From: Actinomycetota bacterium
GTDB taxonomy: Bacteria; Actinomycetota; Actinomycetes; Nanopelagicales; Nanopelagicaceae
Length of the DNA stretch: 54,633 nucleotides
Assembly (NCBI GenBank): GCA_014377015.1
Contig: JACMQL010000038.1
Span: 1 to 54,633 of the forward strand
Direction: 5' to 3'
Positions 1 to 7,998 of the stretch are shown here, piece after piece. Within the stretch, counting starts at the first letter, position 1; each line of letters starts with the position of its first letter. The notes under the pieces were generated by a model that did no database searches, was not told the DNA's origin, and saw only the letters and a program-made list of their open reading frames with translations. The translations under genes and the position numbers were made by a program.

Positions 1-960
1 ATACCTAGCGTTACTGGCGTCAATGGTGAAGTTGAAGCACTACCAAGTGGAAAAGCCTGGACGGTGCGTTGGACTGGTACTCGCTATCTCTCTGGTGCGA
101 ATTCAATTGTGACTTTCAAGAAAACTGGCACCATTACGAAATATAGATACGGACAGATTCAAATCAAATTGGTGAAGGTTCCCGTACTTGGCTACCGAAT
201 CGAAGTTACAAACACAGTACGGCTGCACGATGAATACCTATGGGGTCTAGGGGAGATGCCCTCATCTTGGCCATTCGCTTCACTCCAGGCTCAAGTAATT
301 GCGTCGCGCACGTATGCGTTGAATAAGGCGGGGAAAATCCGATCCGCGTGTGATTGCAATCTTTACAACGCGTCTCAAGATCAGAGTTTCATTGGTTACG
401 CGAAAGAAGCTGAGCCAAGATACGGAAAGATTTGGAAATCTGCCGTAACCTCAACTTCTGTTGAATCAAATACTGGTCTTGCGGTTCTTTATAATTCAAA
501 GCCCATCGGCACATATTTCTTCTCGTCATCTGCCGGCCAGACGGAAACTTCTAAAAATGTTTGGGGCACCGACCTGCCTTACATAGCGAGCATGCCCGAT
601 CCTTGGAGTTTGAATCCTGCTATAAATCCCAAGTACTTCGAGTGGGTACGTACAGTTTCGCAATCAGTTCTCGCCACGGCATTTGAACTTCCAGATGTGG
701 TTTTCATACAAGAAACTGGGCTGCATGACAACGCTACTCAGTTGAAAATTTCTGGTACTTCAAGTGATGGCCGAGTTGTGACGATTACTGGAGAGCAATT
801 TCGGTCTCGAACGAGGCTGCCGTCGGCTTGGTTTGGGGTTGTAGGACCAACGATTATTGCCGCCTCTCCATCACCGACACCGACGCAATTGCCGAGCCAG
901 TCACCGACACCGACGCAATTACCGAGCCCCACTCCGACTTCAGTTGGCATGCAGGATTGA
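1..960 (+). CDS. SpoIID/LytB-domain protein, 5' end cut by window
   Basis: The reading frame is open from base 1, so the start lies outside the window and the first in-frame GTG (64) is probably internal. The visible protein carries a SpoIID/LytB-type core: a segment of the form [13 protein letters not shown] followed by [13 protein letters not shown], the signature region of SpoIID proteins, whose known members cleave glycan strands of denuded peptidoglycan or assist amidases. The segment [11 protein letters not shown], typical of these proteins, follows further on. The C terminus is a low-complexity Pro/Thr/Ser tail with the near repeat SPTPTQLPS, typical of a cell-wall-spanning linker on an exported protein. 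Its last 21 bases overlap the convergent dapD. The substrate cannot be deduced; a structural role in envelope remodelling is inferred. Confidence 0.8.
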   Translation: MPSVTGVNGEVEALPSGKAWTVRWTGTRYLSGANSIVTFKKTGTITKYRYGQIQIKLVKVPVLGYRIEVTNTVRLHDEYLWGLGEMPSSWPFASLQAQVIASRTYALNKAGKIRSACDCNLYNASQDQSFIGYAKEAEPRYGKIWKSAVTSTSVESNTGLAVLYNSKPIGTYFFSSSAGQTETSKNVWGTDLPYIASMPDPWSLNPAINPKYFEWVRTVSQSVLATAFELPDVVFIQETGLHDNATQLKISGTSSDGRVVTITGEQFRSRTRLPSAWFGVVGPTIIAASPSPTPTQLPSQSPTPTQLPSPTPTSVGMQD

Positions 961-1872
961 GTTAAGCCCTCCCCAGGTACCCGTCCGCAGCACCACTTCC
1001 AAATTCCCTGTCTGTGAGTTACGACGGAAAAGCAAGTTCTGGCCCCCAGACAACGTGCCGGCTTTCACGATTACTCCATCTGGCAATGTGATCTTTGCAG
1101 CGGCCGTTATGTATGTTCCGGCTTCAACGACGCAGTTGTCACCGAGTGATATTCCCAATCCTGAATTAGCTCCGAGTAGACAATTTTTCCCGATCGAAAT
1201 TACTTCTTTTCCTCCGCCACTTAACGTGCCCATGATTGATGCGCCGCCGCCGATGTCGGATCCATCGTCAACCACGACCCCGGCAGATATGCGTCCCTCC
1301 ACCATCGATTTTCCAAGGGTGCCAGCATTAAAATTTACGAATCCTTCGTGCATAACCGTCGTACCGACGGCCAGGTGTGCGCCAAGGCGAACTCGATCGG
1401 CGTCCGCGATTCGCACGCCGGACGGCACGACGTAATCGGTCATTCGTGGGAATTTATCTACGCCGAACACACTGACATGTCCACGGCGTGCCATCAAAGT
1501 GGCCCGTGTCCTTTCGAAATTGTCAGGGGAGCAAGGACCGTGGGATGTCCAAACAACGTTCGGCAAAATTCCGAAAAGCCCATCGAGTGATTGTCCATGT
1601 GGTTGCACGAGTCGGTGCGAAAGTAGATGTAATCTCAGGTAAGCATCGGCGACGCCTTGCGGGGCCGTCGTGAGTTCAATTTCGACAGATACAACAGTGC
1701 GTGTGACGCCACGATCTACATCTTCGCCTGTCAAAGCCTTGAGAATCTCGGGTGCCGCGGATTGAAGTGGCCCTAGGGCCGGCGCAGGAAACCACGTGTC
1801 GAGAACTTGTCCCGACTCGCTGATCGTGGAGATTCCATGTCCGGATGCGATGGGCGATTGAATTGTCGGCAT
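940..1872 (-). CDS. dapD: 2,3,4,5-tetrahydropyridine-2,6-dicarboxylate N-succinyltransferase
   Basis: DapD succinylates tetrahydrodipicolinate with succinyl-CoA, a committed step of the succinylase branch to meso-diaminopimelate and lysine, in the cytoplasm. The 310-residue length and the N-terminal domain match the actinobacterial DapD form. The middle of the protein is a left-handed beta-helix built from hexapeptide-like steps ([19 protein letters not shown], then [17 protein letters not shown] and [22 protein letters not shown]), which forms the trimer and the acyl-CoA site. The ATG at 1872 is preceded by a -10-like hexamer exactly 6 bases upstream and no Shine-Dalgarno, so the mRNA is probably leaderless. 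The gene is divergent from the LOG-family gene with only 28 bases between them. dapC, a later step, lies in the same window at 18001. Confidence 0.95.
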   Translation of the reverse strand: MPTIQSPIASGHGISTISESGQVLDTWFPAPALGPLQSAAPEILKALTGEDVDRGVTRTVVSVEIELTTAPQGVADAYLRLHLLSHRLVQPHGQSLDGLFGILPNVVWTSHGPCSPDNFERTRATLMARRGHVSVFGVDKFPRMTDYVVPSGVRIADADRVRLGAHLAVGTTVMHEGFVNFNAGTLGKSMVEGRISAGVVVDDGSDIGGGASIMGTLSGGGKEVISIGKNCLLGANSGLGISLGDNCVVEAGTYITAAAKITLPDGVIVKAGTLSGGQNLLFRRNSQTGNLEVVLRTGTWGGLNSILHAN

Positions 1873-1900
1873 AGCCGAAGGGTACCTCTATCCTTCTGGG
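1873..1900. promoter_or_regulatory. Back-to-back leaderless promoters for dapD and the LOG gene
   Basis: The whole divergent intergenic region is 28 bases. On the plus strand TATCCT (1889-1894) ends 6 bases before the ATG at 1901. On the minus strand TACCCT (plus-strand 1884-1879) ends 6 bases before the ATG at 1872. Both fit a TANNNT -10 element that places the transcription start on the start codon. Any -35 contacts would have to lie across the other promoter or inside the opposite gene, so the two polymerases should interfere. Confidence 0.7.
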
Positions 1901-2443
1901 ATGCGCGTTTGTGTTTACTGTTCGTCCTCGCCGACGATTCATGGAAAATATCTTGATTTTGCCACGGAATTAGGCATGGCGATCGGTGCGCGAAAGTGGG
2001 ATCTTGTTTCCGGAGGTGGCCATATTTCAATGATGGGCGCGGTAGCGCGAGGAGTTCGAAGCGCGGGCGGTCGAACGATCGGCATAATTCCCCAGTCCTT
2101 GGTTGATATCGAATTTGCCGATAAAGAAAGTCACGAGCTTCATGTTGTCGATTCGATGCGAGAGCGCAAGGCGAAGATGGAAGAGATGTCGGATGCTTTC
2201 ATTGCGTTGCCAGGGGGTCCAGGAACATTGGAAGAGCTCTTCGAAATCTGGGTCGGTCGTTTTCTGAAATTTCACAATAAGCCGGTAGTAATTTTGGATC
2301 CGTTCAATCTTTACGCTCCATTGCAAGATCTGCTCGATCACCTAGAAGTGGAGGGCTTCGTGAAGGCCGGGCAGCGTGAATTGCTTCATTGGAGTACTGA
2401 CATTTTTGATGCGTTGGCGATGTGTGGCCAACTTGCGGACTAG
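1901..2443 (+). CDS. LOG-family protein (TIGR00730 type), nucleoside 5'-monophosphate phosphoribohydrolase
   Basis: The 180-residue protein has the Rossmann-like start MRVCVYCSSS and the family signature PGGPGTLEELFE at about residues 104-115, which forms the nucleotide/phosphoribose site in LOG proteins. Characterised members release free base (cytokinins or related adenine compounds) from the 5'-monophosphate. In bacteria without plant hosts the physiological substrate is mostly unknown, so the exact reaction is inferred. A second conserved stretch, SGGGHISMMGAVARG, is present near residue 37. The gene probably has a leaderless mRNA. A LOG gene (Rv1205) also lies a few genes from dapD (Rv1201c) in mycobacteria, which supports the assignment. 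Confidence 0.9.
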   Translation: MRVCVYCSSSPTIHGKYLDFATELGMAIGARKWDLVSGGGHISMMGAVARGVRSAGGRTIGIIPQSLVDIEFADKESHELHVVDSMRERKAKMEEMSDAFIALPGGPGTLEELFEIWVGRFLKFHNKPVVILDPFNLYAPLQDLLDHLEVEGFVKAGQRELLHWSTDIFDALAMCGQLAD

Positions 2444-2475
2444 GAATTATCCAAAGTGCGGTGGATCGGGAAAGG

Positions 2476-2481
2476 TAGTCT
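2476..2481 (+). promoter_or_regulatory. -10 element TAGTCT, leaderless start of the sigma-4-like gene
   Basis: TAGTCT ends exactly 6 bases before the ATG at 2488, and no Shine-Dalgarno is present (the intervening bases are TGCCCT). This matches the TANNNT spacing seen at many other starts in the window. Confidence 0.6.
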
Positions 2482-2487
2482 TGCCCT

Positions 2488-2676
2488 ATGACAGCGCTGA
2501 CGCTGGCCGAGTTTCTAGCCGGCCTGCCTGATGAAGAGCGCTTTATCCTGACCTTGTATTACGTCAAATCTTTATCAGCGCAGGAGATAGCCGAAGCGCT
2601 CGGGGTTCCCGAAAGATCGGTCGCTGCCCTCATAATTGCGGGACGAACCCGTCTGACATTGAGCCTAAATCTGTAA
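2488..2676 (+). CDS. Mini-protein resembling sigma-70 region 4
   Basis: The 62-residue protein reads like an isolated sigma factor region 4: LPDEERFILTLYYVKSLSAQ, then EIAEALGVPERSVAALIIAG, the usual helix-turn-helix order of ECF-type factors. There is no region 2, so it cannot be a complete sigma factor. It could bind DNA or the RNA polymerase beta flap, or be a remnant. A leaderless promoter hexamer sits 6 bases upstream of its ATG, which argues that it is expressed and not just debris. Its neighbours are the LOG gene and DUF3117. I do not know a characterised function. Confidence 0.7.
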   Translation: MTALTLAEFLAGLPDEERFILTLYYVKSLSAQEIAEALGVPERSVAALIIAGRTRLTLSLNL

Positions 2677-2858
2677 GAACGAGTAAAACCGTCCAGAAAA
2701 GCCGGAAATTGGACTCTGCTTACCTTTAGATCTTCTCAATATGCCCTTTTCAATTTCATGGTTGGGCGCTTCATGCGAGATACTTCTCCTTCATCCCCCT
2801 CAGGTGTGGATTCATGTCCGCGCGAGGTGGATGTTTGAAAAGCGAGAAGGAGTCCGAA

Positions 2859-3041
2859 ATGGCAGCCATGAAACCCCGTACAGGCGATGGTCCCATGGAG
2901 GTAACGAAAGAGGCTCGCAGTCTGGTGATGCGGATCCCTCTCGAGGGCGGCGGTCGACTTGTCGTTGAACTCAACGGCGAGGAAGCGACAAATCTAGGCG
3001 ATGCATTACATGCAGCAGTCCAGCTGCTAGTCAAGAAATAG
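2859..3041 (+). CDS. DUF3117 family small protein
   Basis: The 60-residue protein beginning MAAMKPRTGDGPMEV and ending in an ELNGEEATNLGDALHAAVQLL segment matches my memory of the actinobacterial DUF3117 family, which is about 55-60 residues long and of unknown function. The start at 2859 is chosen because it gives the family N terminus and has GAGAAGGAG 7 bases upstream; the frame is open further upstream (from 2814) but those residues do not fit. The 182 bases between the preceding gene and this start hold no other ORF I would defend. A -35/-10 pair was not convincing there. Confidence 0.88.
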   Translation: MAAMKPRTGDGPMEVTKEARSLVMRIPLEGGGRLVVELNGEEATNLGDALHAAVQLLVKK

Positions 3042-3079
3042 AACTTCGGCGCGGCCGACGAAACTTTGGTCATTAACTC

Positions 3080-4579
3080 GTGATGATGGAAATTCCTAAA
3101 CTTTCAACGCATGCTTCCAGTATTTCTGACCTTCGGACATTTACCTCTCTTGCAATTGGCTTCACTATGAACGAGGAGGGCAAAAAGGCTTTCGCCAAAC
3201 CTTCCACATACGTGAAGATGATTGAACAGGAGTTTGGTGTAGATCTAGCGGATGAGTTGGATTTTTTCCCCGCGCGCGGTAAGGCAGGGGAAATCTTTGA
3301 GATTCCCGTTAGCGCGACCGGGGCAAAGACTGAGAAAGTTATTTTCGTCGGACTGGGGAAAAGAACTTTGGTTGATTTTCGTGGGGCAGGTGCCGCTCTT
3401 GCTCGCAAAGTTAAAGGAACTCCAGCAAAGGTTTTTGCATCTGTTACACCGCACGCTGCAGAAGCACGAGCTTTCGCGCTGGCATTAGTTCTGGGCTCCT
3501 ATTTGTGGAATATGAAATCTCCGGAAAAGACGAAAAAGCAATTGGCCGTACCTTCTTTCTTTCTCGAGCGAGAACATGCGGGCGAAATCGAGCGAGCCGC
3601 GATCCTGGCAAAATGGGTTTGGCAGGCGCGAGATCTCGTCCACACTCCTTCCAACATCAAGACTCCGGCGTGGATGGTGCAACAAGCTAAAAAATATGCA
3701 AAGCATTCAGATCTCAGTGTGAAAGTCTTGGCTGGAAAAGAATTAGAGCAGTTCGGCGGTCTGCGGGCAGTGGGAAATTCGTCGCCAAATCCCGGTCCGC
3801 GATTCATCGAGATCTCTTACACTCCTAAGGGTTCGAAGAATTGGCCGCACATTGTTTTGGTCGGAAAAGGAATTACTTACGACACGGGTGGAATTTCTTT
3901 GAAAAGGCCATACGACACCATGATCGGGATGAAGAGTGATATGACTGGAGCGGCCGTCGTGCTTTCAGTTATTTCGTCATTGCCTGAGATCAAACCCAAG
4001 GTGCGGGTAACCGCTTTGATGATGTGCGCGGAGAACGCTCTTTCAAGAACTTCGCAACGACCCGGGGATGTCATAAAGCATTACGGTGGCACCACAGTGG
4101 AAGTCATTAATACCGATGCTGAAGGCAGACTCGTTCTGGCCGATGGTCTGGCTTATGCGGATAAACATTTGAATCCAGATTACCTAGTAGATATCGCCAC
4201 TTTAACCGGCGCCGCAACTCTCGGATTGGGTCGACAATATGGCGCGATGTTCACGCGAAATGCGAAACTTGCGAAGAAATTTTGCGAAGCTGGGGAGAAG
4301 TCGGGTGATCGGGTATGGCACATGCCGCTGATTGATGATTATCAGGATTCCTTGGCGAGTGATGTGGCAGACCTAAATCACACGGCTTCGCATGGAAAAT
4401 TTTCGGCAGGGGCGGTAACCGCCGCGCTTTTTCTCGAGCATTTCGTGGGCAAGCGAAACTGGGTTCATTTCGACGTGGCGGGTCCAGCCCGAAGCGATTC
4501 TGATTCGGGCGAGAATCCCAAAGGCGGAACCGCATTCGGTGTGCGCTTGCTGATTGAGTGGATCGCAGGATTAAAATGA
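3080..4579 (+). CDS. pepA: Leucyl aminopeptidase (M17 family)
   Basis: PepA removes N-terminal residues, notably leucine, from cytosolic peptides with two metal ions. The M17 signature NTDAEGRLVL is at about residues 344-353 and supplies metal-ligand Asp and Glu residues. The preceding metal/catalytic segment VGKGITYDTGGISLK and the MKSDMTGAA segment that follows are also present. At 499 residues it is full length, with the usual macro-like N-terminal domain. The start is uncertain: GTG (3080), ATG (3083) and ATG (3086) follow each other and none has a clear Shine-Dalgarno. It overlaps the next gene by ATGA, so peptidase and methyltransferase are probably cotranscribed. Confidence 0.95.
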   Translation: MMMEIPKLSTHASSISDLRTFTSLAIGFTMNEEGKKAFAKPSTYVKMIEQEFGVDLADELDFFPARGKAGEIFEIPVSATGAKTEKVIFVGLGKRTLVDFRGAGAALARKVKGTPAKVFASVTPHAAEARAFALALVLGSYLWNMKSPEKTKKQLAVPSFFLEREHAGEIERAAILAKWVWQARDLVHTPSNIKTPAWMVQQAKKYAKHSDLSVKVLAGKELEQFGGLRAVGNSSPNPGPRFIEISYTPKGSKNWPHIVLVGKGITYDTGGISLKRPYDTMIGMKSDMTGAAVVLSVISSLPEIKPKVRVTALMMCAENALSRTSQRPGDVIKHYGGTTVEVINTDAEGRLVLADGLAYADKHLNPDYLVDIATLTGAATLGLGRQYGAMFTRNAKLAKKFCEAGEKSGDRVWHMPLIDDYQDSLASDVADLNHTASHGKFSAGAVTAALFLEHFVGKRNWVHFDVAGPARSDSDSGENPKGGTAFGVRLLIEWIAGLK

Positions 4580-5202
4580 ACACCAACCCGCACACCTACA
4601 GCGAGTCTTTTATTAGCGAAGATGAAGTGTTGGTGAATGCTCGTGCGCGCGGCGTTGAAGTAGGAGCTATAGATATTTCGCAAGGCACGGGAGCATTTTT
4701 AAAATTTCTTAGCAACCTGATTTCTGCGCAATCTGTCGTAGAAGTAGGCACTGGATCTGGCGTGGGGAGTCTCTGGTTGCTTCGTGGAATGATCGAAGGC
4801 GGGACTCTCACTTCGATCGACGATGAAGCCGAACATGCCAGAATTGCACGAATTGCTTTGGCAGAAGCAGGTATTTCTCCCCAGCGCTATCGCATGATCA
4901 CAAATCCGATGATTGATGTAATGAGCAAGCTGACTGATCGTGCGTATGACCTAGTTGTCTTGAGAAACGATCCAGCGGACCTTGGGTTTTTTGTAGAAGA
5001 GGCGCATCGAATATTAAGGACAGGCGGAGTGCTCGTAGTTGACTCATTCTTCGGAGGCGGAAAAGTCAGCGATCCCGCACAACGGGATCCGCGGACCATT
5101 GCGCTTCGCGAAGCGGGGAAGAGTATTCGCCTGGCACATGAATCCTGGGTCACCTCACTCCTGCCAATTGGGGATGGACTCTTGCTGGCAACGAAGCGAT
5201 AG
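4576..5202 (+). CDS. O-methyltransferase family 3 (SAM-dependent)
   Basis: The 208-residue class I methyltransferase has motif I VVEVGTGSGVGSLWLL at about residues 54-69, an acidic ribose-binding turn (TSIDDEAEHARIAR) and the later LVVLRNDPADLG segment. The size and motifs resemble the catechol/caffeoyl-CoA O-methyltransferase fold and the mycobacterial Rv1220c product, whose natural substrate is not established. The ATG at 4576 overlaps the pepA stop as ATGA, so translation is coupled. In mycobacteria sigE and its anti-sigma gene lie between this gene and htrA; here htrA follows directly after 123 bases. Confidence 0.88.
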   Translation: MNTNPHTYSESFISEDEVLVNARARGVEVGAIDISQGTGAFLKFLSNLISAQSVVEVGTGSGVGSLWLLRGMIEGGTLTSIDDEAEHARIARIALAEAGISPQRYRMITNPMIDVMSKLTDRAYDLVVLRNDPADLGFFVEEAHRILRTGGVLVVDSFFGGGKVSDPAQRDPRTIALREAGKSIRLAHESWVTSLLPIGDGLLLATKR

Positions 5203-5325
5203 GTTCGCCCTCGTTTCTTTGGGTAGGTCTAGAGAAAGTTCTAGGAAACTGGAAGTTATCTCTGATGTATTTCTCGGTTAACAATTATTTACTGTTGCGG
5301 ATACTTTCTCGGTAAGGGAGCGATC

Positions 5326-6510
5326 ATGGAAAACGCAGAACAAGAAACGTCGATGCCACAGGACTCATCCGCATCTCAACCGCCGCCGCAGTCAACTGGT
5401 GCACCGGTTCCATGGTGGGCCACCCAACAAGAGCCGCAAAAACCGCCGCGCCGGCCGCTGGGATCTATCGTGGCCATTGCGTTGATCGCTGGTCTAGTTG
5501 GTAGCGCTGCCGGAAATCTTTCGACCGGAGGATCATTTTTCGGGCATAAGGTAAATTTGGTTTCAGTGTCGAACACCATCGAACGAGCGCCAGATTCCGT
5601 GGCAGGAATTGCGAAGCGCGTTCTCCCTTCCGTAGTTTCAATCAGCACTGAATCGGCAAACGGTGGGGGCACGGGCTCGGGTTTCATTATCGACAGCAAT
5701 GGTTACATCTTGACTAATAATCATGTTGTCGCCGATGCGGTTTCTGGAGGAAGAATAAGAGTTTCGCTCAATGATGGTCGAACTATTGGCGCCAAAATTA
5801 TCGGCAGAGATAGTTCATACGATCTGGCTGTCTTGAAAATTGCGGCTACAAATTTGCCCGCGCTTCAATTTGGGGATAGCGACAAAATTCAAGTTGGGGA
5901 CACTGTTATCGCGATCGGTTCCCCGTTGGGATTAGCCGGCACCGTAACTTCGGGAATTATCAGCGCCAAAGATCGTGCCGTTACAGCAGGTGGCACTGAA
6001 GGCGAGAACTCATTTATTAATGCTTTGCAGACTGACGCGGCAATCAATCCTGGTAACTCTGGTGGGCCACTCGTTGATGCGACTGGCGCGGTCATCGGCG
6101 TGAATTCTGCAATTGCTTCATTGGGTGCTTCATACGGAAGCCAGTCAGGTTCGATCGGGTTGGGATTTGCCATTCCCATCAACCAGGCGCGAAAGACTGC
6201 CAATCAACTCATTAAGACAGGCAAGTCAACCTACCCAATTATTGGTATTGCCATTGATACCTCCTATACGGGCATAGGCACTAAAATTGCCGAATCGACC
6301 ACGGCCATCACCAAGGGCGGACCTGCAGATATCGGTGGGCTCAAGGCGGGCGACATCATCACCAACTTCAACGGCAAGGCCATAAGCAACTCAGATGAAT
6401 TGATCGTGGCCGTTCGCGCGAAGAGCGTGGGGGATAAGGTCAGTTTGGAATTTGAGCGCAACGGCAAATCCCTGCAAACTGAGGTGACTTTGGTGGCTGC
6501 GAGCCAGTAA
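5326..6510 (+). CDS. HtrA/DegP-like serine protease with PDZ domain
   Basis: The 394-residue protein starts with a Pro/Gln-rich cytoplasmic segment, then one membrane anchor (about residues 46-66), then a trypsin-like domain. The catalytic triad is visible as His133 (TNNHVVAD), Asp166 (SYDLAVLKI) and Ser245 (GNSGGPLVD). A single PDZ domain covers roughly residues 300-390 (GGPADIGGLKAGDIITNFNG). Such proteins degrade or refold damaged proteins at the outer face of the membrane. The start ATG has GTAAGGGAG upstream. TatB and Mrp follow, matching the mycobacterial Rv1223-Rv1224-Rv1229c neighbourhood. Confidence 0.95.
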   Translation: MENAEQETSMPQDSSASQPPPQSTGAPVPWWATQQEPQKPPRRPLGSIVAIALIAGLVGSAAGNLSTGGSFFGHKVNLVSVSNTIERAPDSVAGIAKRVLPSVVSISTESANGGGTGSGFIIDSNGYILTNNHVVADAVSGGRIRVSLNDGRTIGAKIIGRDSSYDLAVLKIAATNLPALQFGDSDKIQVGDTVIAIGSPLGLAGTVTSGIISAKDRAVTAGGTEGENSFINALQTDAAINPGNSGGPLVDATGAVIGVNSAIASLGASYGSQSGSIGLGFAIPINQARKTANQLIKTGKSTYPIIGIAIDTSYTGIGTKIAESTTAITKGGPADIGGLKAGDIITNFNGKAISNSDELIVAVRAKSVGDKVSLEFERNGKSLQTEVTLVAASQ

Positions 6511-6535
6511 TTTACCGGCCAATAATTCCTAAGGG

Positions 6536-6541
6536 TAGGCT
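6536..6541 (+). promoter_or_regulatory. -10 element TAGGCT, leaderless start of tatB
   Basis: TAGGCT ends 6 bases before the ATG at 6548. It lies in the 37-base gap after htrA, so tatB and the overlapping mrp gene have their own promoter. Confidence 0.6.
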
Positions 6542-6547
6542 CGCCCT

Positions 6548-6865
6548 ATGTTCTTCGACTTTGGGGCGGGTGAGTTCATAGGTCTTGCCATCTTGGCGAT
6601 GGTGCTGGTTGGTCCAGAAAGGCTTCCTAAACTCGCTTCTGAAGCCGCCGTGCTCGTGCGCAAGATTCAAAAGCTCACTCAGTCTGCAACCCAAGAATTG
6701 CGGGACAACCTCGGGCCAGGTTTTGAGAATCTTCAGCCTGCGGACCTCAATCCGAAGACCTTTTTGAAGAAGCAATTGTCGGAAGCACTCGAAGATAGTT
6801 CTACATCCAGTTTCTCCGATTCGGCTGCTGGCCCCCAACCTAGAATTGACCCTGATCTCCTATGA
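6548..6865 (+). CDS. tatB: Twin-arginine translocase subunit TatB
   Basis: The 105-residue protein has the TatA/B fold: a short N-terminal membrane helix (FIGLAILAMVLVGPERLPK, with the conserved Gly-Pro hinge), then an amphipathic helix and a charged, poorly conserved tail. The glutamate in the helix-hinge region and the length favour TatB over TatA. TatB binds signal peptides with TatC during export of folded proteins. No tatC or tatA is in the window. The last codons overlap the Mrp start as ATGA. The location after htrA matches mycobacterial Rv1224. Confidence 0.88.
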   Translation: MFFDFGAGEFIGLAILAMVLVGPERLPKLASEAAVLVRKIQKLTQSATQELRDNLGPGFENLQPADLNPKTFLKKQLSEALEDSSTSSFSDSAAGPQPRIDPDLL

Positions 6866-7995
6866 CGTCTGCAAATTTAGTAATCGATGCAATTCACGAA
6901 GCACTTACACACGTACAGGACCCGGAGTTACACCGTTCCCTTCCTGAATTAGGAATGATCGAATCCGTTGAGTTCACTGGCGGTGTCGCAACATTAAAAG
7001 TCCTCCTCACTATTTCCGGGTGCCCTATGCAAGATCGGCTTCGCTCAGATGTGACAGCTGCCGTTCTTGCGGTCGAGGGCGTTAAGGAACTTCAACTGAG
7101 TTTTGGTTTCATGAGCGAAGAACAACGAAATAATGTGAAGAAAATATTGCGAAATGGTCGAGAGAAATTCATTCCTTTTGCGCAGCCAGATTCAACGACG
7201 CGGGTGATTGGTATCGCATCAGGCAAAGGCGGTGTCGGGAAGTCTTCGCTGACTGTTAATTTGGCGGTAGCCGCCGCTCAAAAGGGTTTGCGAGTTGGCA
7301 TTTTGGATGCCGATGTTTACGGCCATTCCATTCCACGTCTAATGGGGTTGATGGGTCAGCGACCGACAGCAATCGATCAGATGTTTATTCCGCTGGAAGC
7401 ATTCGGAGTCAAAACGGTATCAATGGAGATGTTCAAGCCAGAGAGATCAGATCCCGTGGCATACCGCGGACCTCTTCTTCACCGAGTTCTTGAACAACTA
7501 TTGAGTGATGCCTATTGGGGCGACTTGGACGTATTATTTATTGATTTGCCACCTGGTACGGGCGACTTAGCAATTTCCCTCGGTCAGTTGATTCCGGGTT
7601 CTGAGATTATCGTGGTCACAACACCTCAGATTGCGGCGGCAGAAGTCGCCGAACGTGCTGGAAGAATTGCACATCAGATTAAGCAACAGATGATCGGCGT
7701 CATTGAGAACATGTCGGACTTTCCTTGTCCTCATTGCAGCGAATCGATTTCCTTGTTCGGCACGGGTGGCGGCGAAGCAACCGCAGCCAGGCTCTCGCAG
7801 TTGCTCGGAGCAGAGGTACCTTTGCTTGGGAAAGTTCCTTTCAACTCTGAATTGCGAACCGGAGGAGACAACGGAGTTCCAGTTGTACTTGCGCAACCGC
7901 AGTCGCCTGCGGCGCAAGCCATCTTGGGAATCGTTGACCAGTTGGTAGTTCGCAAGCGCTCCTTGGTCGGAGTTCCGCTCGGATTTGCCCAGTAA
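6862..7995 (+). CDS. mrp: Mrp/NBP35 (ApbC) family iron-sulfur carrier ATPase
   Basis: This is a P-loop protein that binds and transfers Fe-S clusters to apoproteins. Residues 1-95 form the MIP18/DUF59 domain. The deviant Walker A SGKGGVGKSS has its two lysines at about 122 and 127, and LDADVYGHS follows as the A' motif. The CxxC pair Cys289/Cys292 (FPCPHC) is the cluster-bridging site of the dimer. The 377-residue length is normal. The start overlaps the tatB stop. It is probably cytoplasmic and serves the Fe-S proteins encoded nearby (ferredoxin, WhiB proteins), though that link is inference. Confidence 0.95.
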   Translation: MTSANLVIDAIHEALTHVQDPELHRSLPELGMIESVEFTGGVATLKVLLTISGCPMQDRLRSDVTAAVLAVEGVKELQLSFGFMSEEQRNNVKKILRNGREKFIPFAQPDSTTRVIGIASGKGGVGKSSLTVNLAVAAAQKGLRVGILDADVYGHSIPRLMGLMGQRPTAIDQMFIPLEAFGVKTVSMEMFKPERSDPVAYRGPLLHRVLEQLLSDAYWGDLDVLFIDLPPGTGDLAISLGQLIPGSEIIVVTTPQIAAAEVAERAGRIAHQIKQQMIGVIENMSDFPCPHCSESISLFGTGGGEATAARLSQLLGAEVPLLGKVPFNSELRTGGDNGVPVVLAQPQSPAAQAILGIVDQLVVRKRSLVGVPLGFAQ

Positions 7996-7998
7996 TTC

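Noticed and set aside
857-1673. Plus-strand ORFs of 192, 80 and 61 codons across the dapD region
   Set aside because: They are antisense shadows of dapD, whose protein is clearly conserved; their translations are Pro/Arg-rich with no family resemblance.
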